A DNA stretch of 32,269 nt from a bacterium (GTDB lineage Bacteria; Armatimonadota; HRBIN16), in assembly GCA_025057335.1 (NCBI GenBank), contig JANWXG010000004.1:1-32269 (forward strand). Reading direction: 5' to 3'. Both the position numbers and the translations under genes were made by a program. How positions within the stretch are numbered: position 1 is the first letter of the stretch; the number at the start of each line of letters is the position of its first letter. Under the pieces are notes generated by a model. The model was not told the DNA's origin. It searched no databases and saw only the letters and a program-made list of their open reading frames with translations. Positions 24,561 through 32,269 of this stretch are shown piece by piece.

Positions 24561-25917
24561 ACCGCTCTTGGAGCAACCGCTTTGCCCCTTCTTTGTCGTC
24601 TGGTGCCAGTCTCCCCTCGATGACCTCATTGAGCAGGAACGCCTTACATTCGCCGACCTGCTTACCGGGCGGGATGTTCAGAAGCTGCATAATCTCGTGT
24701 CCGCTTAGGGGGCTGTCCAGTTGTTGCACGTTTTCCCGTGCGGTCAATGTGCGGATGCGCTGCTCCAGAGCGTCGATGTCCGCTTTTGGGTAGGCGGGGT
24801 TGCTTGCAGCGATATCTGCTCGTACCAGCGTGAGCAGTTCACTCAGCAAGTCTCCGGCATCGCGAATCAGTCGTCGCACCGCTGCGTCACTCCAAGTGTA
24901 ATCGTATTCTCCTGGTCGCATGTGCAGGCGCACGAGTTTGACCACTGCTTGGATGACGTCGTTGCTGTAGCGTAGGCGCCGTAGCAGCTCCTCAGCCATC
25001 TGCGCGCCGATGTTCTGGTGTCCGTAGAAGTGCACTCCGCGCTCGTCGACCGTGCGCGTAGCTGGCTTGCCCACATCATGTAGCAGCGCCGCTAGGCGGA
25101 GCACGAGGGAGGCGTTGGAGGGCAACGCCTCTAGTACCTTCAGCGTATGCTCCCAGACGTCGTATAGGTGATACTGATTCTGCTCTACACCATGCATTGC
25201 TGCCAGCTCAGGGGCGAAGTGCTCCAGCAGCCCCGTTTCCCGAAGCAGGCGCAAACCTTTCACTGCATGGGAAGCCTGCAGTATCTTGGTGAACTCGTCT
25301 CGGATGCGTTCCATGCTGATGACACGCAAGCGGTGGGCTGTGCGGCAAATCGCTTCGTAGGTCTTCGGCTCAATATCGAAGTCCAGCTGTGCGGCGAAGC
25401 GTACTGCCCGCATGGCGCGGAGGGGGTCTTCCGTGAAGGTGACCGTGGGGTCTACAGGGGTGCGCAGCAGCCCTGCTCGCAAGTCGTTCAGCCCCATTCC
25501 AGTGAGGTCAAGCAGCTCGCCCGTATGCAGGTTGCGCATCAGAGCATTCACGGTAAAATCGCGACGGAAGGCGTCTTCGCGCAAGGTGGCGGGCTGCACC
25601 TGCACCGGTTTACGGCTGTCAGCGGAGTAGCTCTCGCGCCGGGCGGTCACTATTTCAAACGGTACCCCCTCGATGTGCACCATCGCCGTGCCAAAGCGCG
25701 GGTAGGTGACTGGCAGGTGGTCAGCAGTACCCTGCGCGTGGAGCCAGTGGGCGAGCGCTAGAGCGTCCTCTTCAGTCACGATATCCACATCAGGAGGTAG
25801 GGGGCGCCCCAGCAGCTCGTCGCGCACGACACCACCCACTAGATACAGACGCCCCTCCCATGGGGTGCCGCGAGTGACCTGACGCAGCCTGTCTATAGCA
25901 TGCAGTAGAAGGCTCAC
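24553..25917 (-). CDS. CCA tRNA nucleotidyltransferase / poly(A) polymerase family with HD domain
   Basis: GTG start. 'LYLVGGVVRDELLGRPLPPDVDIVTE', 'RRDFTVNALMRNLHTGELLDLTGMGLNDL', HD domain 'LAALLHDVGKPATR'. Confidence 0.9.
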   Translation of the reverse strand: MSLLLHAIDRLRQVTRGTPWEGRLYLVGGVVRDELLGRPLPPDVDIVTEEDALALAHWLHAQGTADHLPVTYPRFGTAMVHIEGVPFEIVTARRESYSADSRKPVQVQPATLREDAFRRDFTVNALMRNLHTGELLDLTGMGLNDLRAGLLRTPVDPTVTFTEDPLRAMRAVRFAAQLDFDIEPKTYEAICRTAHRLRVISMERIRDEFTKILQASHAVKGLRLLRETGLLEHFAPELAAMHGVEQNQYHLYDVWEHTLKVLEALPSNASLVLRLAALLHDVGKPATRTVDERGVHFYGHQNIGAQMAEELLRRLRYSNDVIQAVVKLVRLHMRPGEYDYTWSDAAVRRLIRDAGDLLSELLTLVRADIAASNPAYPKADIDALEQRIRTLTARENVQQLDSPLSGHEIMQLLNIPPGKQVGECKAFLLNEVIEGRLAPDDKEGAKRLLQERFR

Positions 25918-25939
25918 AACATCGATATTTTACCACTTT

Positions 25940-27703
25940 TCACGGGGCGGAATTCGCGCGGGCCACCCGTATCAGATACCATTCCCTCAACACTGCCTCG
26001 GGTTTCGTTAATACGAAGCGTAGGTGAGTAACGTTATCAGAGAGCGCAATGGGTGGGCGTACTCCGTCTCGAGCTAGAGGCGAGAACGTGTTCCCATCGG
26101 AGGATACCCACAGCTCTACGCCCTCACCATCGTAATGCAGGTAGAGCCGTTCTGCTCCTTCGCGCCAGCCTGGCGCCACTTGCTGCATCTCGTACTGCAG
26201 CCAACCGGTCTGTTTTTGGGGTTGCCATGCGGCGCGATATCCCATCCCCCACAGGTCTGGTTGCCAGACGCGGTGTACCTCTTGCAACTGCGCGGGTGTA
26301 GACTGCACCGTCGCGCGCTCTTGGTAGATGGTTGTGACGCGCGCGGCATCAGCCGAGGAGATGTGCAGCAGAGCGCCACCCCCTGCGGGGAGGGTGAGTA
26401 TCAATTCGCGCTCGCCGGTCGCTGCTCGCTCTCGCGTAGTGAGCGTCTTGCCTGTGAGCAAATCCCGCACCTGTGATGCAGGAGCAACCAGTCGTACGAA
26501 GCCTTGCTGTTCGGTTTGCGTATCATCGTTGACGACTACGACGATGAGGCTACCGTCCTCTGGATCGCGCAGGGTGGACGCCCGCAGAGGAGCGCGTGCC
26601 GAAGCAAAGGCAAAAGCGGGTTCGCATCGCCACAGCAGCGCACGGTGAGGAGCGAGCGCCGCAAAGGTCTCCGCCACCGCAAGCATCTGCGGGGTAGGGG
26701 AACCATTGTTGTAGAGCATCCCACTGCCCGCACCTGTCGGTACCGAGCTGGTTACGCGAGGCCAATCAGCAGGGATGTCGGTACGGTCGCCCTCAGGCGC
26801 GTTGGGCGCTCTGTCGTTCGGCTCTGGGAACAACACGAAGAAAATGACACCCTTCGCCCCTACCATTAGGCTCTGCCAGATTTGCCAGCGGGTTTCTTCT
26901 ACGGTTGGCATGCGCCAGTGCCAATAGGCGCCAGGCTCAATCACCACGTTGCCCTTGCTATCGTAGTGCCACTTCCCCCAGATTTCTGCGAAGATCTGTG
27001 GCATCACCCATACCGCTTTGCCTGTCTCGGCGCCCAAGCGCGCCAGCCGCTCGGTGCAGGAGATGAAATAGGCACGAGACGATTCGGGGGTGTTCGGTCC
27101 GTTGGGCGAGCGAGCGGCGAAATAGGGGTAAATGTCACTGCACAACACGGGTATCCTGGTGTAGTGTGCTGCCGCCTCGATGTCGCGTGTCATGTTGACC
27201 ATGATTGCCGGACGAGACGGGTCGTGCTGTGCAAGAGCGGCGCGCACTTGCTCCATGTGTGTCATCTCCCAGGTTCGCGCTTCGTCTATTAGCACATATG
27301 CCCGCAGCGCCTTCAAGCCGCCTAGCGCTTCTACAGTGTGCTTTGCAGTGCGCTCTGCCCATTCCCGACCGCGCAGGCGACGCCAGTGGTAAATCCATTC
27401 GGGCGTGGCGAAAACCGCTATACCATGCTGCTGCGCTAGCTCGCATACCTTTCGTGTGTCCGCCGTGCTACTATTGATGAGCCAGATGGCGTCCATGGAG
27501 TAGCGCTGCCGCAGGTCACGTAACAGCCTGTCGACGAACTGCCAAGTATCCATCCCCGCTTGGCGTGCTACCCACGACACTCGCTCGAAGGGGAAATATA
27601 CTCCCCTCACGAAGGTCTGCAAATCACTAGGAAGGCTGTTCGCGCGAACGGAGGTGCCCCATAGCAGCAATCCTGTTGCCAAAATACCGCAGACAATGCC
27701 CAC
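25940..27703 (-). CDS. Secreted TIM-barrel glycoside hydrolase-like protein
   Basis: GTG start with RBS GGAGG at 8-nt spacing; signal peptide; 'DAIWLINSSTADTRKVCELAQQHGIAVFATPEWIYHW', 'WQIWQSLMVGAKGVIFFVLFPEP', C-terminal beta-rich domain. Specific GH family not identified. Confidence 0.55.
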   Translation of the reverse strand: MGIVCGILATGLLLWGTSVRANSLPSDLQTFVRGVYFPFERVSWVARQAGMDTWQFVDRLLRDLRQRYSMDAIWLINSSTADTRKVCELAQQHGIAVFATPEWIYHWRRLRGREWAERTAKHTVEALGGLKALRAYVLIDEARTWEMTHMEQVRAALAQHDPSRPAIMVNMTRDIEAAAHYTRIPVLCSDIYPYFAARSPNGPNTPESSRAYFISCTERLARLGAETGKAVWVMPQIFAEIWGKWHYDSKGNVVIEPGAYWHWRMPTVEETRWQIWQSLMVGAKGVIFFVLFPEPNDRAPNAPEGDRTDIPADWPRVTSSVPTGAGSGMLYNNGSPTPQMLAVAETFAALAPHRALLWRCEPAFAFASARAPLRASTLRDPEDGSLIVVVVNDDTQTEQQGFVRLVAPASQVRDLLTGKTLTTRERAATGERELILTLPAGGGALLHISSADAARVTTIYQERATVQSTPAQLQEVHRVWQPDLWGMGYRAAWQPQKQTGWLQYEMQQVAPGWREGAERLYLHYDGEGVELWVSSDGNTFSPLARDGVRPPIALSDNVTHLRFVLTKPEAVLREWYLIRVARANSAP

Positions 27704-27854
27704 TAGTGTTACCTCCAGCTAAAACGGTGTACCTTTTTCTTCGGCAGGATGGCGGGTATCTTCCTTCTGACGACAGCAGAAGACGGCTACTACATCACCG
27801 TCTCACACTGTGACGATTTTCCGCGCCCCTTTTTCAGAGGGATTTGGGCAGGAG

Positions 27855-27873
27855 AGCACAAATGTGCTACAAT
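27855..27873 (+). promoter_or_regulatory. Candidate -10 element with overlapping palindrome upstream of the Trm112-like gene
   Basis: AGCACA-AA-TGTGCT (27855-27868) abutting TACAAT (27868-27873). Confidence 0.35.
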
Positions 27874-27913
27874 AGCTAGAGAAAAGGAAACATGGAGCAG
27901 GAGGCGAGAGACG

Positions 27914-28096
27914 ATGCCCTTGAGCGAGGCGCTACTGCGCATCTTAGCCTGTCCAGTGTGCGACGAACACCCCCCTCTACGCCAGGAAAGCGAGGAGAGC
28001 CTGGTATGCGACCAGTGCCATCGCCGATATCCCATTCGTGATGGGATTATTGACCTGCTCGTAGAGGAAGAAGACGACCAACAACGACCATCTTGA
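27914..28096 (+). CDS. Trm112-like zinc-ribbon protein (YcaR family)
   Basis: MPLSEALLRILACPVCDEHPPLRQESEESLVCDQCHRRYPIRDGIIDLLVEEE: two CxxC knuckles and the IRDGI(P)xLL ending. Start at ATG 27914, not 27749. Confidence 0.85.
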   Translation: MPLSEALLRILACPVCDEHPPLRQESEESLVCDQCHRRYPIRDGIIDLLVEEEDDQQRPS

Positions 28097-28106
28097 GGAG
28101 GCAACT

Positions 28107-28553
28107 ATGCCAAGAGTGGCAGTTGTGCACGGACCGAACCTGAACATGTTGGGGATCCGAGAGACAGAGGTGTATGGTCACCTGAATCTAGACCAAATCA
28201 ATCAGCGCATTCTGGAAAGGGCGAAATCGCTTGGGATCGAGGTGCGCATCACGCAGTCCAACCACGAGGGCGAGATTATCGAGGCTATCCACGAGGCGTT
28301 GCAGTGGGCGGATGCGCTCATCATTAATCCCGGAGCCTACACGCACTACAGTATCGCCATTCGGGACGCGATTGCCGCAGTACGCCTACCAACAGTAGAA
28401 GTTCATCTCTCCAACATCTACGGACGAGAGGAGTTCCGACGCCATTCGGTTACTGCACCAGTGTCTCATGGTATCATCGCGGGCTTCGGCGTCATGAGCT
28501 ACCTGATGGCTTTGGATGCGGTTAAGTTTATTCTGGAGGAGAGTCGTCGATGA
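28107..28553 (+). CDS. aroQ: Type II 3-dehydroquinate dehydratase
   Basis: 'VVHGPNLNMLGIRETEVYG', 'QSNHEGEIIEAIHEA', 'INPGAYTHYSIAIRDAI', 'VEVHLSNIYGREEFRRHSVTAPVSHGIIAGFG'. Confidence 0.97.
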   Translation: MPRVAVVHGPNLNMLGIRETEVYGHLNLDQINQRILERAKSLGIEVRITQSNHEGEIIEAIHEALQWADALIINPGAYTHYSIAIRDAIAAVRLPTVEVHLSNIYGREEFRRHSVTAPVSHGIIAGFGVMSYLMALDAVKFILEESRR

Positions 28554-29644
28554 GTCTACGTTTTGCACAACGCCTCGCACGCTTGCGCGCTCGTCTAGAT
28601 GACCCTGCTGTGGAGGCTCTACTCATCACTACACGTCTCAATGTGCGCTACCTGAGCGGTTTTACTGGTAGCGCAGGTTCGCTGTTGATCGGCAGAGACT
28701 TTGCGGTACTGCTGACGGACAGGCGGTACACCTTGCGCGCGCAGCGGGAGGCGTCAGGTTTCGAGGTGGTCGTGCCAGACAATCCCGACGACGACATCCT
28801 CAAAACACAGCTGGAAACGCGCCACCTCCGCAGGGTGGGCTTCGAGGCGAACCACGTAACGGTCAAGACACTGGAGAGCTGGCAGGAAAAGTATCAGGAG
28901 CTCGGCGTCGAGTGGGTGGCAACCGACGGCGTGGTGGAGGAGCTGCGACAGGTGAAAGATGGCGAGGAGATTGCGGCGATTCGTGAGGCTTGTGGCATTG
29001 CGGACGCCGCCTTCCGACACATTCAGCTTTTCATGCAGCCCGAGACAGTGGAGCTGGATGTCGCCATGGAGCTGGATTTCTACATGCGCCGCCAGGGGGC
29101 GCGTCGTGCTGCTTTCGACATCATCGTCGCCTCAGGAGAGAACTCCGCCATGCCCCATGCAGAGACCTCCGAACGGCGCTTCCGCCCTGGCGACTTTGTT
29201 ATCCTGGACTATGGGGCAGAGGTGGACGGCTACTGTTCAGACATCACGCGCACCGTAGTCATCGGCAAAGCCAGCGAAGAGCAGCGACGGATGTACCATA
29301 CCGTGCTAGAGGCGCAACTGCGCGCCATCGAAGCCATCAAGCCCGGGGTCAAGGGCTGCGATGTGGATTCCGTAGCGCGGCAGGTGATTAGCGACGCGGG
29401 CTACGGTGACCACTTCACACATTCGCTGGGGCATAGCCTCGGTCTGAGTGTGCACGACGGCATCGGCTTCGCGCAGAAGTCGGAAGTGGTGCTCGAACCC
29501 GGAATGGTGTTCACTGTGGAGCCTGGTATCTATATCGAGGGCGTCGGGGGCGTGCGCATTGAGGATGACATTCTGGTCACTGAAGAGGGCTGCGAAGTGT
29601 TGACGCACGCTCCGAAGGAGCTGATGGAGTTCGAGGCTCGATAG
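28550..29644 (+). CDS. M24-family Xaa-Pro peptidase, aroQ-linked paralog
   Basis: ATGA overlap with aroQ; '[21 protein letters not shown]', '[14 protein letters not shown]', '[11 protein letters not shown]', '[10 protein letters not shown]'. Confidence 0.93.
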   Translation: MSLRFAQRLARLRARLDDPAVEALLITTRLNVRYLSGFTGSAGSLLIGRDFAVLLTDRRYTLRAQREASGFEVVVPDNPDDDILKTQLETRHLRRVGFEANHVTVKTLESWQEKYQELGVEWVATDGVVEELRQVKDGEEIAAIREACGIADAAFRHIQLFMQPETVELDVAMELDFYMRRQGARRAAFDIIVASGENSAMPHAETSERRFRPGDFVILDYGAEVDGYCSDITRTVVIGKASEEQRRMYHTVLEAQLRAIEAIKPGVKGCDVDSVARQVISDAGYGDHFTHSLGHSLGLSVHDGIGFAQKSEVVLEPGMVFTVEPGIYIEGVGGVRIEDDILVTEEGCEVLTHAPKELMEFEAR

Positions 29645-29806
29645 CGCGCTGTGCTAAGCCGAAAGCAAAGGGTGTAGCGTGATGAGGGGATCGTGCCGAG
29701 CGATGGCGAAGCATCGCTGTGGTCTAGCCCTCACCCCCGCCCCACTCCTGTTAGGAGAGGGGAGTAGACCCATCTCCCACTGGGAGAAGGGGATGGGGAA
29801 TGAGAG

Positions 29807-29866
29807 CTCTTCAGCTTGTAGTGAAGCACGTGAGTGCTTCTCCTAGACAAACAACAGGGACTTCAG
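29807..29866 (-). repeat. 60-bp dispersed repeat, copy B (inverted relative to copy A)
   Basis: Reverse complement CTGAAGTCCCTGTTGTTTGTCTAGGAGAAGCACTCACGTGCTTCACTACAAGCTGAAGAG; 55/60 identity to 15402-15461 by manual alignment. Confidence 0.85.
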
Positions 29867-30013
29867 ATGACACAGACGCGCTGGCGTGCGCACGACGGAC
29901 AGGGGGCGGGAAGCGCCCTCTCTCATCCAAAACAGGAAGCCTTATCCGGGTGCGAGGAGAGAGGCGTTCTGTCGTCCCTCCACAATAGAGACTGTGCGGT
30001 AGGAGGAGGAAAG

Positions 30014-31549
30014 GTGCGTTTCGCGATACGCTTTCTGTTCCTGATGACACTGGCTTGGTGGGGCATTCTTCCTCTCGTTGCCTCCGAAAACCCACCTCGC
30101 TACTGGAGATTAACCATCTTACACACTAACGACACGCATGGCAATCTCTTCCCGTTCCACTACCCCGATCCGCCCGACCCCAACACGCAGGAGGCGCAAC
30201 TGGCGCTACGGCGCGACATCGGTGGGGCGGCGCGCCGCGCGACGCTGGTCGGGAGACTGCGCCAGGCTTTCGGCACGACGTGGCTGGTGGACACGGGCGA
30301 CTTCCATGACGGCACTGCGTTCTCCATTGAGCACCGTGGTCAAGCAGACGTTGCTGTGATGAACGCCATAGGCTACACCATTGCCACGCATGGCAACCAC
30401 GAGTTCAACAACACACGCGCCCAGTGGCAGCAGCTGGTGCAGATGGCGCAGTTTCCCATAGTGTGTGCCAACGTGCTGGATGCCAGCACCAAACAGCCTC
30501 TGCTGAAACCGTATGAGATTCTGCGGGTGGAAGGCGCAAGAGTAGCTGTGTTTGGGTTGGTGACCGAAAGCACACGTGGCTACCCAGCTACGCGCGAAGG
30601 CATAGAGATTACCGACGCCCTCGAGACCGCCCGTCAGCTGGTGCCGCAGCTGCGAGAGCAAGCAGACCTTGTCGTGCTGCTGTCGCATCTCGGCTATGAG
30701 AACGACGTGCGGCTAGCGCGCGAGGTGCCGGGAATCGACGTCATCATCGGAGGGCACTCGCACACACGCCTCGCCAAACCGGAGTTCGTACCTGCAGGCG
30801 AGCTCACCAGCGCCTTCCGCAAAAACGGGACGGTGATTGCACAGGCGTTCCAGTGGGGAGGCGAGCTAGGTAAGCTGGAAGTGCTCCTGCGCCGCGACCC
30901 CAACACGGGCAGATGGACGCCGATGAGCTATCGTGGCGAGCTGATACTGGTGTCGCCAGAGATTCCCGAAGACCCCAACGTGAAGCAAGTGATCGAGCGC
31001 TACTGGAAGCCGCTGAAAGGGTACTACGGCGTGCTGCTAGGCGAGGCAGAAGACGACTTCACCCGCCGCGGCACCGATGATGCCGAATATCACTTCGTAG
31101 CGGACGCTCTACGCGAGATGCTGGGCACGGAGGCTGACCTGCAGAACATGGGCGGTGTGCGCGCGCCCCTGCTGCGAGGCAAGGTCACCCGCTACGACTT
31201 GGCAAAGATGATGCCCTTCGGCAACACTGCAGTGAAGTTCCGCGCAACGGGAGCACAGCTGCGCGAGATTCTGCGCCGCACCCGTCCCGCCGTCTCGGGC
31301 ATCCGCTATCGCTACGAACGCGGAGAGCTGGGGGAGGTGACTGTCAACGGTCAGCCGCTGCAGGATGACCGCGAGTACCTGATTTCCACCAACAGCTACT
31401 TCGCACAGCGGTTCCTGCAACCGATGGGAATTGCGTATGAAGATACGGGGCAGAAAGTGCTCGACCTGGTATCGGAATACGTTCGAAAACACGGACGTGT
31501 CCGTCCCGCCTACGACGGGCGGCGCGTGGTAGACCGTTCGGTGTATTAG
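30014..31549 (+). CDS. Secreted 5'-nucleotidase / 2',3'-cyclic phosphodiesterase family protein
   Basis: GTG start at 30014 after AGGAGGAGG; signal peptide VRFAIRFLFLMTLAWWGILPLVAS; 'LTILHTNDTHGNLFPF', 'VDTGDFHDGTAFS', 'ATHGNHEFNN', 'VIIGGHSHTRL'. The ORF-track start at 29834 lies inside a repeat. Confidence 0.88.
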   Translation: MRFAIRFLFLMTLAWWGILPLVASENPPRYWRLTILHTNDTHGNLFPFHYPDPPDPNTQEAQLALRRDIGGAARRATLVGRLRQAFGTTWLVDTGDFHDGTAFSIEHRGQADVAVMNAIGYTIATHGNHEFNNTRAQWQQLVQMAQFPIVCANVLDASTKQPLLKPYEILRVEGARVAVFGLVTESTRGYPATREGIEITDALETARQLVPQLREQADLVVLLSHLGYENDVRLAREVPGIDVIIGGHSHTRLAKPEFVPAGELTSAFRKNGTVIAQAFQWGGELGKLEVLLRRDPNTGRWTPMSYRGELILVSPEIPEDPNVKQVIERYWKPLKGYYGVLLGEAEDDFTRRGTDDAEYHFVADALREMLGTEADLQNMGGVRAPLLRGKVTRYDLAKMMPFGNTAVKFRATGAQLREILRRTRPAVSGIRYRYERGELGEVTVNGQPLQDDREYLISTNSYFAQRFLQPMGIAYEDTGQKVLDLVSEYVRKHGRVRPAYDGRRVVDRSVY

Positions 31550-31563
31550 TGAATCTTCTGTGC

Positions 31564-32200
31564 GGACGCGACGGAGCGTATCCCTCCAAACGGTAACCTG
31601 ACGAATTATCTGGAGGGTCATGCTCCGTCATGACCTTTGTGGACACGACAGAGCGCGTCCCTCCAGTTTGGGCGAGTAGTGCTTTGGAGGGTCACGCTCC
31701 ATTGTGACCCTGTGTGTGGACGCGACGCAGCGCGTCCCTCCAATTTGGGCGAAAGTGGCACTGGAGGGTCACGCTCTGTCGTGACCTCCTGTTCGTAGTG
31801 CAGGCTTCAGCCTGCAAAGAAGCGCACTGAAGTGCGCACTACCAACACAGTTTTTGGAGGGTCACGCTCGGTCGTGACCCCACGCATGGACGCGACGGAG
31901 CGCGTCCCTCCAACGGGAAACATTGCGGGCAGATGCGGCAAAGCGCGTCCCTCCAATGGGCTGTGAGCCCACCATTGAAATGGTGGGCTATGAGGAGAGG
32001 AAAACCTGCCTGCGCAGGTTCTCATCCGCGCAAGCGGATTTCGGCTTCGCATACCTCCCGACTTCAGTTGGTGGGCGACACCCGCCGTCATGGAAGTGGT
32101 GGGCTGTGAAAAGAGCGTCGCCCCGAGACAATCTGTGCATGGACGCGACAGAGCGCGTCCCTCCAAATGCCCCTGATGGCGGAGGTGACGGAGCGTGTCA
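31564..32200. repeat. Array of at least 9 short alternating palindromic repeats (GGACGCG-N6-CGCGTCCCTCCA and TGGAGGGTCACG-N6-CGTGACC)
   Basis: Hairpin units at 31564-31583, 31616-31635, 31641-31660, 31690-31709, 31718-31737, 31767-31786, 31860-31879, 31888-31907, 32141-32160; degenerate copies near 31930-31950 and 32180-32200. Confidence 0.9.
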
Positions 32201-32269
32201 TTTTTGGCTATCCCCTCGCTTTTCTCACCCCCCCGTCGTGGTGGATGGCAGAGCGACTACGGCGCAGTG

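Noticed and set aside
31807-32166. 119-aa minus-strand ORF at the window end
   Set aside because: Entirely composed of repeat-array sequence.
31564-32200. Possible CRISPR array
   Set aside because: Units are short palindromes in both orientations with irregular spacing and no uniform spacers; no cas genes in the window.
1-32269. tRNA, rRNA or transposase genes
   Set aside because: None recognised by eye; a tRNAscan-SE/Infernal/ISfinder run would be needed to exclude them formally.

Overview
Bacterial chromosomal window (about 55-60% GC by eye; gene content and repeat style suggest Armatimonadota or a similar lineage, which is inference only). Mostly well-packed housekeeping and metabolic genes: a truncated WYL-type regulator; endonuclease IV and an Mrp-type Fe-S ATPase; an L-fucose/arabinose isomerase-like protein; a tight four-gene run [conserved protein with possible deoxyhypusine-synthase-like fold]-sbcD-sbcC-[HEPN/AbiU2-like protein]; a LigB/MEMO-like protein that seems to lack its metal-binding histidines; dnaE; two CPBP intramembrane proteases flanking TPR, YggT and DivIVA genes; a trpE-trpG-(M24 peptidase)-trpD-trpC operon; CCA-adding enzyme/poly(A) polymerase; a secreted TIM-barrel hydrolase-like protein; Trm112-like, aroQ and a second M24 peptidase; and a secreted 5'-nucleotidase. 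Three intergenic regions (about 15.25-15.87 kb, 29.65-29.98 kb, 31.55-32.27 kb) are filled with dispersed palindromic repeats whose stems appear to covary. The leads I rate highest are the SbcCD-HEPN operon and the modular palindromic repeat families. No tRNA, rRNA, CRISPR array or transposase was recognised.
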